Positions 51,023 to 63,300 of a stretch of 64,000 nt of DNA are shown here, piece after piece. The stretch comes from Prorocentrum cordatum. Lineage: Eukaryota > Sar > Dinophyceae > Prorocentrales > Prorocentraceae. Position numbers and translations under genes: made by a program. Below the pieces are notes generated by a model. It had not been told where the DNA came from. It saw only the letters and a list, made by a program, of their open reading frames with translations, and did no database searches. The stretch is taken from NCBI GenBank assembly GCA_963575745.1, contig CAUYUJ010001703.1:180001-244000 (forward strand). The letters are read 5' to 3'. How positions within the stretch are numbered: position 1 is the stretch's first letter; every line of letters starts with the position of its first letter.

Positions 51023-51786
51023 CGACGGCAGCTGGTGTCGCCGACGGAGCTGGTTTCGCCGGGCGGCGAAGCTAGCCGGGCGAAACCAGCCGTCGGAGAA
51101 AGCAGCAGCGGTCGCCAAGGGGCCGAGGCCTCCCGCGCCCGCCCGCGGGGTGAGCAAAGCGATTGCAAGACAGCGCGCCGCCTGCTAGGCCCCGCCGCCA
51201 ATCCAAGCGGCGAGCATCCGTCGGGCATAGCCCCATGAAAGCTGATGGGTTGCGCGATCCATAGGCTGCGCCGTATGTTGCGCCGTCCATGGGATGCGCC
51301 GTAGGTTTTGCCACTGGCTGCGCACTCGGCGGCCGAACGCAAGACAACGCGCCTGTGATTGTGCATTGTGTGACGAGTTCGGCCGCTGAAATCAAAACGG
51401 GCTGCGATTGGTTGCGCCAAAGACTGCTCCCTCGGACTCGGCCGCCGAACGTGGTTGCGCCAAGCAACGTCACAACACACGTAGGCGACAATCGCAGTGC
51501 TGTTCACAAATTAATTTCATACGGTTCCGAAAATTCACATCTATGCAGTTTTCTCTTCGTCGATCTTCGCGACGGGATGGGGTCTGGGGCTGGGGACGGC
51601 GGCTGGTGCTGGCGGGGGGCGGGGCGCCTGCGCCGACGTCAAGGGCGCGCGGGAAGCGCGGGGCCGCTGGCGCACAGCCGCCGCCGCCGCGGGCTACCGC
51701 CGCCGGCCTCCCTGGGGCGCCTCCCCGGGGGTTCGTCTGCGCCAATCCTGCTTGAATGGCCGCTGAGGTTGCTAAGGCGCTGTGTC
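51023..51786. other. No gene recognised
   Basis: GGTTGCGCC and CTCGGCGGCCGAACG-type words recur at 51240-51460. The remainder shows nothing firm. Confidence 0.4.
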
Positions 51787-52170
51787 AACACAAAACGGTC
51801 CCAGCCAGACTTGTTCCGAGAACATGTTGTGCAGACAACCAGAAAAGGTTCCTTAGAACGTTCTTTGGTGGGCCTATCGGCAAGCCAGGACGCCTCGCCG
51901 CTGCCTGAGTGGAGGCGACGCGGTGACTGGCCCAGCAGGTGACCCGCGACAGCTGGTAGCCCTTGGGTGGGCCTTTAATAGAAGCCTCTGTGGACCTCCA
52001 CGGCCCCATCGTAAACATGATTTCGACCGTATGTCTTCCAGATTTCGACCAGCCCTCCTCACCCTTTCGTCCAAATGTTGTCCAGACGTCGACCACATCC
52101 GACGAACTCCGTCTGAAGCCCCCGAAACCGCAAGAAATTATGTGACCCTCTGTGGCTCCAGTGAAAGACC
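51787..52170. repeat. Palindrome-rich dispersed repeat, copy 2
   Basis: AACGGTCCCAGC, GAGAACATGTTGTGCAGAC, TTTGGTGGGCCTAT, GCAAGCCAGGAC, CTGGCCCAGC, AGCCTCTGTG, TTTCGACCAG and AAACCGCAAGAAAT occur in the same order as in 53694-54152. Confidence 0.85.
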
Positions 52171-53154
52171 ACACCACTAAGGGGATAAAGGGGGCTATCA
52201 ATTGATAAATCGATGCGAATGTGGGCTGCATCCAGCCAAACCCAGCTTAAACAAGGGGTGCAATAGCCCTGAGAGTGGGTTGAAGGTGTTAGGAAACTCT
52301 GCTCCACCTTGCCATCCCCTTAGAACACCCCTATCCTCTTAGCAACTTTAGCGGTGATCCAAATCAACCTCTCGCGACTCCCTGGTATAACGACACGAGA
52401 AAACAACGACAATGACTCGCTTCCGCCTCTTGGGGCCCTCGCCGGGCCCCAAAACCGTCAACAAAACGGCTCAGGACGATAAGCCAGTCCAGAGAATGGG
52501 TCGAGACGTTCTGGAAATCCAGGTTGTGACGGAAATCATGTACCTGTCTGAACCCATCCCAGATTTCTGTCGCTCGTTCGCAGGCCATGTCGCACAACAC
52601 CTTGGCTCACGCAGGGGGGATAATGCCAGCCGCGCGGGAGAAAGGCAGTCTGAGATCAGAGAGCAATTGGACTTAGCATCTATGAGGCGACTGGAAGGAA
52701 TCAGGTTGTTGAACAATTGCTCTCCAAATTGGCTGTCCATGCCATGAGCAAGTTACGGAGGGCGCTAGAGAACAAACGATAGGGAACAATCGTCAGGAGG
52801 GCAACGGGGCGGAGAGCATGAATTGGGGCCGCGTGGCAGGATGTAGCGGGGAAGGGCGGGCAAGGGAGGGGGTGAGGAGAGGGGGAGGACGCGGTGGGTG
52901 GCGGACGCAGGCTTCCAGCGTAGGCCGCTTGAGTACCTGCAACCAGCTTATTAGCTAGGCTTCAACCAAATATGACGCACCTTGGCATTGACTTGGCCCC
53001 ACATCCCCTTAACAGCCCCACCAATGATCCGAATAAACTCAATCTTTCTGCTTTACTTTTCGAGCCAGGTCGATCTGCGAATGCCAGGGTCCCGAGATAA
53101 CGCGTTATCCACAGGAAGCGACGCAACGAAACGGCTATCATGCGCGATGGTATA
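52171..53154. other. No recognised gene
   Basis: Lower GC in 52180-52400 and 52600-52790. CCAGTCCAGAGAATGGGTCG (52487) matches part of 22138-22165. No coding signal. Confidence 0.4.
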
Positions 53155-53295
53155 GCGACATTACGCAGTGCTTTTACGTGGGCCGCTAACATGGGCACGC
53201 TACATTGGCGACGAGGTAGTTCACGCGCAAATCTTACACGGGCAACTTACGCGTAAATATCAGCGCATGGGAACCCGTTCTTTTGAGTCGCCCTG
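53155..53295. repeat. GCTCACGCG dispersed repeat, copy 3 (diverged)
   Basis: GCGACATTACGCAGTGCTTT, AGTTCACGCGCAAATCTTAC, CAACTTACGCGTAAATATCA and TTTTGAGTCGC align with copies at 18.6 and 19.3 kb. Confidence 0.6.
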
Positions 53296-53319
53296 GTGTG
53301 AACACAAATCGACGCCAGG

Positions 53320-53548
53320 ATCACGGGGGTAAAGATCGTCGACGAAGACGACGACGACGACGAAGCCGCCGCCGCCGCCGGCGCCGTCGAGCGACGCGGG
53401 AGCCCAGCTGGCGGCCAGCGACAGCGCTAGCGGACCCCCAAGCCTGGGGGAACAAAAAGGTAGACCGCCACTCCACGGACGTCTGGAGGGGTCGGAGGGG
53501 TGCGTTCTGACCAAGATTTCCAGGCGAATCCAGCCGTAGAAACGAGGG
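53320..53548. repeat. GAC/GCC triplet run and CCAGCCGT fragment
   Basis: A triplet run at 53334-53395 and GGGGTGCGTTCTGACCAAGA with GCGAATCCAGCCGTAG (53497-53545), as at 38.2 kb. Confidence 0.6.
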
Positions 53549-53693
53549 AAGGACAACTCACGCGGCAACCACGCTGTGACATCGACCTCAGAGCCACTCG
53601 GCAAAGCGAGTACGAAGGCCAGGAGGCACGAGGAACACGCCGTTGACGAAAACGATGACGACGACGACGCCGCCGCCGCCGACGCCATCGATT

Positions 53694-54152
53694 GAGCAGG
53701 GACCAACGGTCCCAACTTTCCTGTAACATGTTCTTGGAACAGAAGCCGCTGCGATCACACAATACGGTCCCAGCAATTTTGGAGAACATGTTGTGCAGAC
53801 TACCAAAGGTACTTAGAACCTTATTTGGTGGGCCTATGGGCAAGCCAGGACACCTCGCCACTGCTTGAATCGAGGCGACTCGAGGGCTGGCCCAGCTGGT
53901 GGACCGCGACGGCTGGCGGCACTTTGGTGGGCCTTGAATGGAGCCTCTGTGAACCTCCGCGCCGCATCGTCAACGTGATCTCGACCAGATTTCGTCCAAC
54001 TTTCGACCACCCCTCATCTCCCTTCCGCCCATATTCCTTCCAGAGTTCGTCTGAATTTCGTCCAGATGTCGACCACCACATCCGGCGAAATCCAAGCGGA
54101 ATTCCCAAAACCGCAAGAAATGGTGGGACCATGTGAGGCTTCACGAAGAACC
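53694..54152. repeat. Palindrome-rich dispersed repeat, copy 3
   Basis: Begins AGCAGGGACCAACGGTCCC (compare 9403) and aligns with 51787-52170 over about 380 bp in direct orientation. Confidence 0.85.
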
Positions 54153-55066
54153 ACACGAACACAGTAGACACTCGGAGCAAGGGCAGAAGACCACTCTACC
54201 AGAAAACCAGCCACTCCGCCGGCAAAAAGACGCAACAACATGAGGTCACCTCAAGGGCGGTGAACGTATCCATGTCCAAGCCCTCGCGGTCTGGACTCGG
54301 GGGCGTGATCCCGCGGATACGCGGTCGCACGGATACGTTCCACGCGGTGCATACGCGAAACATCGACCCGCATCCACGGGGACGCGGCCCAAGGGCCCCA
54401 CCCGCGAGACCGTGAATACGGATATGTCCCCAGACATGCGACGCCCTGATATGTTCAACTCGCGTTCCCCCGGAAAATCAACCATCATGAGTCTTTCTTC
54501 AAAAGATCCCGCAGCCCAGAAGGGCCCTCAAAGGCCGAAACAGCGAAAAACTGTCCGTCCTTATTTTTTGTACTGATCGAGCGTGCTTGGGCTTTCTCCC
54601 ACGATCACGGCGCTTTCTTTCCGACCAGTCACCAGACCTTCACTGCCTGGCCCACGGTACATAGGTTCGTGCGGCGTTGGCGCGCGGAAAGATTCAGCCT
54701 CGAACCGATCATGGCCCCGAACGTTCAACCTTGAACCGATCGTGGCCCCCAACGTTCACGGTTGCAATCCGCCGGGCCCCGTGACGTAATGACGTGTCCC
54801 TCAGCGCGCCCACGTCGTTCGATCATGCGGGGTTCGAGCGCCGTCGCCGCGCGAACCTACCGCCTCAGCGGCCCCCACAGCCGGCGGCCAATGACACGCC
54901 AATGGGCGGCCGGCCAGCTGGCCCGCCGGAACCCGCTGGCGGCCCCGCGTCATGCAGAGAGGCCGGCGGCGGCCAGCGCCTGATCCGACGCAGCGCGGCA
55001 AGGAAGGCGGCCGAGAGCGCCAGGTCGTGGTCCTGTTCCCAGACATGCTCGCGTCGTTGGGCGGGG
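54153..55066. other. No recognised gene
   Basis: A short tandem unit (CGAACCGATCATGGCCCC / TGAACCGATCGTGGCCCC) lies at 54700-54765. Otherwise nothing supported. Confidence 0.4.
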
Positions 55067-55209
55067 AGCGAAAGGGCAAGATAGCAAGGGGTAGGGTAGA
55101 GAAGCAGCTCACGTAGCTGGTTTTCCGGGCGCCAGGAGGCGCCCATGTATCGAGGCATGGGCCCGGCGGCGGGGCCAAACCAGGTGCATGCAGCAGATTT
55201 CGTAGACCC
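55067..55209. repeat. Copy of the 6.25-6.44 kb element, without intact terminal repeats
   Basis: GCGAAAGGGCAAGATAGCAA, TATCGAGGCATGGGCCCGGC, GGCGGGGCCAAACCAG and GCATGCAGCAGATTTCG match 6257-6402. Confidence 0.75.
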
Positions 55210-55683
55210 AGGTTTCGATGATCCTCAGAGCATGTGTTAGCGCCGACATGCGTTTGTCCACCGAGGCACCTCTCGTTACTGCGCACTGCCTGGCAACAGC
55301 CCCCAAGATCGTGGCCTCTGGATCCGAATGCTAGTCACATCCCCGTTTCACACCTTGCCGATGTGCATACCGTGCTCCGGCACACACGTTCAAGGATTTC
55401 ATGCCTTGAGCGTGTTCCTCCTCCTCCTCCTCCTCCTGTCCCCGCACCCCCGCCTTCTTTTCCTGTCGTGCCCAATTCAGCCCCGTAGTGACCTTCGGCT
55501 ACCTCCGACTGCGGCGTGGATCCGCGCCGCTGCGACCAAAAAGCTTGCACACCGAGGCCCTTCAAGACGACACAGACAATACAACGAAGGCCAACACAAG
55601 CTGCGCGCTGAAGGCAAGGCCGACTGGGGTAAACACGTTTGGGCGAACACGCGTCCTGAAAGCCATCGAATGTTTCCCACATG
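55210..55683. other. No recognised gene
   Basis: Contains a short CTC run (55414-55440). No gene supported. Confidence 0.4.
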
Positions 55684-55826
55684 ATCGGGTATCCGCTTCT
55701 TTGGTCGCGACTAACCAAACCGGTCGCTACTGGATGTGCTTCCCATCCCTGTATCGGTCGCGATCGATTTGCTTCTGTATCGGTCGCGACTATCGGTCGC
55801 GACCGATGTGGAGCGCCGATCGACAT
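55684..55826. mobile_element. GGTCGCGACC foldback element, copy 5
   Basis: ATCGGTCGCGATCGATTTGC, CGACTATCGGTCGCGACCGA and GGAGCGCCGATCGACATCC match copy 3. The left end is GATCGGGTATCC. Ends are approximate. Confidence 0.65.
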
Positions 55827-56325
55827 CCAACTGTCTGCCTCTGGTACATCAAAGCATAGGGTTCGAAGACACGGCTCGCATGAGCACTACAAATTCGGCT
55901 TCGACCCAACACCATGTCCATTCGCAACGTAGTCCCCTGGAGGTCTGGACCTATTCCCCAGGGAGCGTCCAGGGCGTCCAGTTCCTGGCCAGGGCGCCCA
56001 GAGGCCGAACATTGCTCAAAACGTCCAATCGTGTTTTTCCCACGACACGAGGGGGTCTGCTCGGATCACAACTATGGGTGCTTAAGGGATACGGGGGTCC
56101 CGTCTGGTCATTCCTCCATCCACGAATATGATTCGCCAGGGAAACTCAAGCCGCTGCCCTCAACCGAAATCTGAGTATCTGTGTAAATAACTACGCGTGG
56201 AAGCATATGTTCTGCACTAAAGGAAAAACACAACATAACAACTGTGCAAATGCAACCGGTGCGATGCCATCGAGCTGGGCAGCTAATTTTGATCAGCAGT
56301 ACGAAACAACAGTACGCCTATCGCA
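55827..56325. other. No recognised feature
   Basis: Mixed composition, AT-richer after 56100. No gene supported. Confidence 0.35.
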
Positions 56326-56736
56326 TCATACATGTAGGTCGAAAAGACACGCTATCACATGTGTAAACATGCTGGACGTGCGCTGCGAATGTATTAACAA
56401 GTACACTGCCAAAACGCTGACATTCTGAATGGTAAGCTGACTAAGTGTCGTCATGCTAGACATCTCGGGAACCAGCTTGACAATCACAAGCTCATTATGC
56501 ATGTACACGATGCGGTCTGTCTTGGGGAAAAACAAGAAAACACCAGCAATCATAATGTGATCAACATGCCCGAACACAATATGCAGATCTCGCTGAATAG
56601 TATACACACGCGACCAACGCTCACACTCCCTGTCTGTGGAACCAGCGAGAGCCGCATGAACAGAACGTAACCAACAATAAGCAATTGATTTCAGACATGA
56701 TCCAGCACCCTGGCGCTGAGGACGGCGTGGGCGTCC
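56326..56736 (-). CDS. Possible coding fragment or exon, unknown
   Basis: An AT-rich stretch that is nevertheless open for 137 codons on the minus strand, bounded by TGA on both sides and with no start codon at its beginning. Composition is protein-like: WLRSVHAALAGSTDRECERW, then RDLHIVFGHVDHIMIAGVFL, NELVIVKLVPEMSSMTTLSQ and a hydrophobic C-terminus ending CLFDLHV. It could be an exon, a gene remnant or an uncharacterised element ORF. No domain is recognised. An alternative plus-strand frame (56207-56428) covers only part of it. Confidence 0.3.
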   Translation of the reverse strand, partial: GRPRRPQRQGAGSCLKSIAYCWLRSVHAALAGSTDRECERWSRVYTIQRDLHIVFGHVDHIMIAGVFLFFPKTDRIVYMHNELVIVKLVPEMSSMTTLSQLTIQNVSVLAVYLLIHSQRTSSMFTHVIACLFDLHV

Positions 56737-56879
56737 TCAAGTATGTTGCATATTCTCGTCAGCGCTCCAGAAGAGATTTTGAAACCGCCCCGGACCCCAA
56801 ATTCTCAAATCTCTCGGGGATTGTCGCGGGCCCCCGGGCCGTGTCGCGTCTTCTCGCGTAACTTTAAGGCCCAGAAGGC

Positions 56880-57390
56880 TCCCAGGACGAGCCACGAGCG
56901 CCCCAAGAGGTCCCTAATACGGCGGCCCCAGAACGCCCCGAGACGCCTAAAAATCGCTCCAAGACGCCCATGATGGCCTCAACATAATCCAGAAAGCCTC
57001 CAACACACCCCGGAAAGCCTCTAACAGTTCTATCAAGAAGTCCCCAAGAGGTATAAAATCATTGAGATGTTCCCTTCGATTTTGAAACATTTTGGCGTTC
57101 TCGCCTTCTCTGCAATACGACGCACCAAGATGGCCCAAGGGGCACGACCCAAAAGGGCCCCAAGACGGCGCCGAAAGGGGCCCAAGAGAAGGAACGCGAA
57201 CCAAGAACCCAAGCCTTCCGCCCCACGAGGCACCCAAGAGACACCCAGGAAGCCCCGTGGCCCCAAGAAGCCCCCCGAAGGCCCAACAGAGGCCCAGAAA
57301 GGCTCCAGAACGACCCCCAAGAGGCCTCAAACTTACCTCCAATCGGCCCCACCGAGGCCCCCCACGAGATCCCCAGGAATATGAAATAGG
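56880..57390. repeat. CCAAGA repeat fragment
   Basis: CCAAGAGGTCCC words, a core ACATTTTGGCGTTCTCGCC at 57087, then CCAAGATGGCCCAAGGGG and similar words. Same architecture as 58768-59790. Confidence 0.85.
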
Positions 57391-58200
57391 CTTTAGATCC
57401 GCAACGCAAGCACGGTGGCGGGACTGGCCTAAGGCCATTCGGTAATTGATCCCGTACATGCAGCACGATAGTCACATCCCGAAAAACGTAAACTGTAGCT
57501 AGAAAGCAACGGCACCCACGCATACGGTACCATAGATTTGGAAAACCATGTTGAAATGATGTTGATTGTGTTGGAGTGTGCTCGAGGTTTTGAAAATGTT
57601 TGTACCAGATTATGATACACCCGCAGCTTACCACAGCACCTTCGCGTGAGTTAGCCTGTGTAACTGACCTCCTCTGCTGTATCCGGAGAGAGGTTGGTTC
57701 CTCCTCTCTTGGCGTCCAAAAACCTGAGCCATAAATGAATGGACGTAAGCCTTATGGGCGTCTACAGATCGTTACGTGATTTGACAATACGTTGTAAATT
57801 GGCTATAACTACTATAGCGTGGTTACAACCGTTTGGCTAACGAACTAACGAATCAAACCCACCTGTTCACATGAACACCCTCAGAGGGGAAACCAACATG
57901 CACCGATGCCGCCACTCCCGGACCTCCCGGGAAGCAATTCGACCAGCATCTCCAGGCGAATCGGGCGGCGGCGACGAGAGCCTCCGAGGAGGCCCGATCA
58001 AAGGGCAAACGAGGCATGGGCAGCGGCGGCGGAGGAGGAGGAGGGGTACGTACCCTGCTCTTCCTCCGATCTCCGACCTTGGGCCGCCCCTCTTCGCGCG
58101 CTCCGCTCCTGGCACGCGCCGCCGGCCACACCTACGGCCGTGGGCGCGGCGGCCTGCGTGTGCGGGGAGAGGGGGGGGGGCCGTCGAGAGCAGAGGGCGA
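57391..58200. other. No recognised gene
   Basis: 57440-57870 is AT-rich and has no open frame of note. 57900-57985 resembles the CCAGCCGTG family (CTCCAGGCGAATCGG). Confidence 0.4.
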
Positions 58201-58384
58201 GTCGGGCCTGTCCCCCTACAGGGGCATTTCCCACGAAAAATACAGAATACCCCAAAACTAATAACAAAAGTAATCGAAACATAATTTGGGAACTATTTTT
58301 TGAATATGTTTGTCCTTCTTGGGGCATTTTTGCGGTATCTTTTATTTTCCGTCGAAAATCCCCCTGTAGGGGGACACGCCCGAC
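58201..58384. mobile_element. Foldback/MITE-like element, copy 2 (GTCGGGCC termini)
   Basis: GTCGGGCCTGTCCCCCTACA at the left is mirrored by CCTGTAGGGGGACACGCCCG at the right. The inverted homology continues inward through CATTTTT/AAAATAC-type sequence. Flanked by GCAGAGGGCGA (58190-58200) and GCAAAGGGCGA (58390-58400), a candidate duplication with a 5 bp offset. Confidence 0.85.
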
Positions 58385-58767
58385 ATAAAGCAAAGGGCGA
58401 GGCGGCACCGACGATGCGGGTCTTGCAACCATGGGAGCCGCGCGTAAACACACGAAGGGAATCGAAGACGAGGCCAACGACGAGGATGAGCTCCCAGAAG
58501 CCCAGGTATGGACAAAGAAGAATGCGTGCAATTTCTCGCTGCATTCGGCGACCTCGCTGGGGGACCTCGCCGGTCTCCAGGAGAGTTGGAAACGACTCAG
58601 GATGAAAAACTGGTCCCTGGGAAGAGGCGAGACTTCTGGGGGCACCGTATTGGAAATCACCCGGTGACAGACCCAACCCTTTCTGAACATATGGCGGCTA
58701 TACCCAGGACCGCTCACTACAAACGAACAAATAAAAGGACCTGCAGTGCGCATGGGCACCCAGAAGT
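58385..58767. other. No recognised gene
   Basis: Open frames exist on both strands but no protein signature is evident. Confidence 0.35.
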
Positions 58768-59790
58768 GAAATCCGCCGACCCTGTCGGCGTGTGTGCGGG
58801 GCTTCACCTTTCTAGTGGTCGTCGCCTTCATTCGTGAATCGTCGTCTCTGTCGTCTTCCTTCCTTGCGTTTTCCTTTCCCTGTGCCCGTCGCCGCTTCCC
58901 CCTCCTTGCCTGGGCCCTCCTCCGCAAGCGCGGCAGCCAAAACGAAATTGAACAGCGTCGTAATAGACTCGAAAGGAAACCCGTTTCCTTTGATCCCTTC
59001 CCGCGGGGAGGGGGGGGGCCATGTCAGGTCGGGGGGGGGTCCTGGGGGGAGTCCTGGGGGTAGTCATGGGGGGGTGTCCCAGGGGGGGGTCCCGTGAGAG
59101 ATACGACTCCCCCCCGGAGTGTCCTGGAGCCCAACAAAGCCAAGACGAGCCAAGGGTGCCCCAAGAGGCTCCCAAGACGGTCCGAGAGGGCTTCGAATCG
59201 CTGAACGATCTGTCCAAGACGCCTTCACGGCCTCCAGACGGACCACGAGTCCTGCAAGACGTCCCAAGAAGCTTCCAGGAGCACTTCCAAGACGACCCCA
59301 ACAGGAGAACTCATCGACTTTTAAAAAATGATTGATGCATTTTGGCGTTCTCGCCTCTTCCCCTACCCGACGTTCCAAGACGGCCCAAGAGGCCTCAGAT
59401 CATTCCAAGACGGTCGAAGAGGCGTCCAGGGGGGACCCAAGACGGCCCAAGACGCCTCCAAGATGGCCCAAGACGCCTCCAAGACGGCCGAAGAGGCCTC
59501 CCAGACAGCTCCAAGAGCGTGCCCAGATGAGGGACCAGAGCGGACATTTCGAGCCCTCGGCTCCGAGAGGCTCCAAGGGGGAACGAAGAGCCCAAGAGAC
59601 TCCCAAGACGCCCCCAGGCATCCCCAAGAGGCCCCCAAGAGCCTCCCACGAAACCCCCAAGAGGCTCCCAAGACGCCCCTGAACTGTCCCCCCGAGGCCC
59701 CCGAGAGCGCTTCGAAGACACCCCAAGAAGCATCCCTGAGGACTCTGACCCACGTTGGCGTCGTCGCCGTCGGCAGCCCGACGGCTTATA
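58768..59790. repeat. ~1 kb CCAAGA repeat, copy 2
   Basis: TCCGCCGACCCTGTCGGCGT opening, G-run block, CCAAGA words, CCAAGACGCCTTCACGGCC (compare 11290), core TGCATTTTGGCGTTCTCGCC (59337), CCAAGA words, CCCTGAGGACTCTGACCCA. Collinear with 10986-12053. Confidence 0.88.
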
Positions 59791-59799
59791 CACAGTAAC

Positions 59800-60320
59800 A
59801 TGTTTCGGTGGCGACTCCTCCGCCATCCAGATCCTCCTCAATTCTCCTCCTAATTACCTTCCCTTCTCCATCCTCTTAACCCTCCTTCTGCTCCACCTCC
59901 TTCGTCCTTCTCCCCCCTCCCTCCAATTCCGCCACCTCCACCTCCTCCTCCTCCTAAAAATTCTCTCCCTGCCCCCCTCCTATTTCTCCCTTTCCTTCTT
60001 CCACTCCTCTTCCTCTCTCCTTCTCTCCTCCTCCTCTTCCTCCTCCTCTCTCTTCCCTCCCTCCCTGCTCGTCGTCATCGTCTCCCCCCTCCCGAAGAGC
60101 ACACGACGTCTCCAAGAGGGTGCCAAGACGGAGGACCGCAACGGACATCTGGAACCCTCGGCCCCCAGAAGCTCTCCGGAGGCCCCTAAAGGGTCCTGCT
60201 GCTCGTTCTCCTCCTCATCCTCCTCGTCCTCGTCGTCGTCGTCGTCTTCAGGATCGGCGGCACCGGCTGTAAGGCCTTCTCAATCAGAAAAATGCGGCAG
60301 CGGGAGTACGGGAATAACGG
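59800..60320. repeat. CTC-rich region and additional CCAAGA repeat 3' end
   Basis: CTC/CCT-rich 59815-60065, then CCAAGAGGGTGCC words and a GTC run followed by GGATCGGCGGCACCGGC (60250), the family 3' end. Confidence 0.75.
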
Positions 60321-60324
60321 CTGG

Positions 60325-63300
60325 TTCTGATAGCACCTCTACTCCGCTGGACCTCCCAAGAGCCCATTGCGAACATTCCAGCCCCCCACAGAGCCCCGCG
60401 AGGTCTCGGCGAGGTGCGCGTGGCATCTCACTCCACTGGGCTCCCAAGAGCCCACGATACTGGCAACGGTTCCATACTTCGCAACCCCAGAAGGAGCCGC
60501 GCGGTCTCGGCGAGGTGTGCGTGACACCCCACCCCGCCCTGCCTCGCAAAGGCCCAGAGCCCCACGAGAGTGGCGACAATTTCACGCTTCGCAGCCCCAG
60601 GGAGCCGGGAGGTCTCAACGGGGTCCCTGTACAGCTCCACTCCGCTGGACCACCCAGGAGCCGACGAACATGGCGGCAATTCCATGCTTCGCGACCCCAC
60701 GAGGGAGCAGCGACGTCTCAACTGGGTCCCCGTGCAACGCCACTCCGCTGGACCTCGCAGGAGCCCGCGAGGTCTCAACTGGGTCCCCGTACAACGCCAC
60801 CCCGCCGGGCCTCCCAGTGGTCCACGAAAGTGGCGACCGTTCCACTTGTCGCAGCCCCCCAGGGAGCCGCGAGGTCTCAACTGGGTCCCCGTCGCTGGAC
60901 CTCCCAGGAGCCCACGAAAGAGGCAACGGTTCCACACTTCGCAGCCCCACAAGGAAGCCGCGAAGTATCAACTGGATCCCCGCACAACTCCACTCCGCTG
61001 GACCTCATAGGGGCCCGCCAGGGTGGCGACAATTGCACACTCCGCAGCACCCCAAGGAGCTTCGGGGTCTGAACTGGGTCCCCCTGCAACTCCACTCCGC
61101 TGGACCTCCCAGGAACCAACGAAGGTGGCGACACTTTCTCACATATCCCCTCAGGGAGCCGCGAGGTCTCAACTGGGTCCCCGTACTACTCCACTCCGCT
61201 GGACCTCCCAGGAACCCACGAACATGGCGACACTGCCACGCTTCGCAGCCCTCCGAGGAGCCGCGACGTCTCGACTGGGCCACCCTACAACTCCACACCG
61301 CTGGACACCCAAGCAACCCACGAACGTGGCGACAGCATCCCCAGAGAGCCGAGAGGTCTCAACTGGGCCCCCGTACAACTCCACTCCGCTGGACCTCTCA
61401 GAAGCCACGACCATGGCGACAATTCCACACTTCGCAGATCCCCTAGGGAGCTGGGAGGTCTCAACGGGGTCCGCGTACAACTCCACTCCGCTGGACCTCC
61501 CATGAGCCCATGAACGTGGCGACAATTTCACACTTCGCAGCACCCAAAGGCGCCGCAACGTCTCAACTGGGCCCGAGTACAACGCCACCCCGTTGGACCT
61601 CCCAGGAGCCCACGAACGTGGCGACGGATTCTCTCTTCGCACCCCCCCAGGGAGCAACGAAGTCTCAACGGGGTCGCTGTACAACTCCACTCCGCTGGAC
61701 ATCCTAGGAGCCCAAAGACATGACGACACGTGCACGCTTCGCATTCCTTAACTAAGGGGCCGCGACGTCTCACCTGGGTCCCCGTACAAATCCACTCCGC
61801 TGGACGCCCCAATAGCCCACGCAAGTGGCGGCACTTTCACGCTTCGCGCCCCCCCCCGGGAGCCGCGAGCCGCGAGGCCTCAACTGGGTACCCGTACAGC
61901 TCCGCTCCACTTGACCTCCCATGAGCCCACGTAGATGGCGACGGTTCCAAACTTCGCCCTACCCCCCGGAGCGCAACGAAGTCTCAACTGGGACCCCGTA
62001 CATCTCAAACTCCGAAGGACATCCCAGGAGCCTGAGAACGTGGCGACGGTGTCACCAATCGCATTCCCCCTAGCTCGCCGCGATGTCTCACCCGGGTCCC
62101 CTGTACAACTCCACTCCGCTGGACGTCCCAGCAACCAACGAACGTGGTGACAATGTCTCACGTCGCAACCCCCTGGGGGATCGCGAAGTTTCGTACCTGT
62201 ACAACTCCACTCCGCTGAAGTTCCCAGGAGCCCAAGAAAAAAGGCGTCACTTACGCACTTCGCAGCCCCTCAGAGATCTGCAAAGTCTCAACTTGGTCCC
62301 CGTACAACTCCACTCCGCTGGACCAAACACGAACCCACAAACGTGCCGACAATTGCACACTTCGCAGCCCCCCTAGGGAGCCGCGAGGTCTCAACTGGGT
62401 CCTCCTACAACTCCACTCCGCTGAACCTAGCCCACGAACATGGCGACCATTTCACATTCCGCAGCCCCCCAGGGATCCTCGAGGTCTCAAAGAGGTCCGC
62501 GTGCAACTCCACTCCGCTGGCCCTCCCAGGCGCCCACGACAATGGCGACAATCCCACACTTCGCAACCCCACATGGGGCCGCGAGGTTTCAACGGGGTCT
62601 CCGTACAACTCCTCCCCGCTGGACCTCCCAGGAGCCCACGGAAGTGGCGACGGCGTCGCACTCCGAAGTCCCCCGAGAAACCTCGAGGTCTCAACTGGGT
62701 CCCGCTACAACTCCACCCCGCGGGACATCCCAGGAGCCTGAGCACGTGGCGACAATGCCACACTTCGCAGCCCCCCCTCAGGGAGCCGCGAGGCCTCAAC
62801 TGGGTCCTAGTACGACTCCACTCCGCTGGAAGCCCCAAAAGCCTCCGAAAGTGAAGACACTGCCACCCTTCGCAGCCCCCCCCGAGCCGCGAGGTATCGA
62901 CTAGGTCCCCTTACAACTCCACTCCGCTGGACCTCCCAGGCGCCCACGAAAATGGCGATACTTACACACTTCGCAGCCTCCCAGACGCCGCGAGGTCTTA
63001 ACGGGGTCTCCGTACAACTCCTCCTTGCTGGACTTCCCAGGAGCCCACGGAAGTGGCGACGGCTTCGTACTTCGCAGCCACCCCCAAGAGCCGCGAGGTC
63101 ACAACAGGGTCCCAGAATAGCTTCACTCCGCTGGACATCCCAACAGACCACGACCTTGGCGACAACGCCACAATAGCAGCCCCCCAGGGAGCCGCGAGGC
63201 CTCAAACGGGCCCCCGTACATCTCCACTTTGCTGGACGTCCCAAGAGATTCCGAAAATGGCGGCACTGCCACACTTCGAAGCTCCCCCACGGAGCCGCGA

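Noticed and set aside
57400-57870. Possible tRNA or small RNA gene in the AT-rich segment
   Set aside because: No cloverleaf, A/B box pair or snRNA motif could be traced by eye.
60367-61446. Repeat-protein gene (LNWVPVQLHSAGPPR units)
   Set aside because: Frame shifts between units and equal openness on the other strand indicate a satellite, not a gene.
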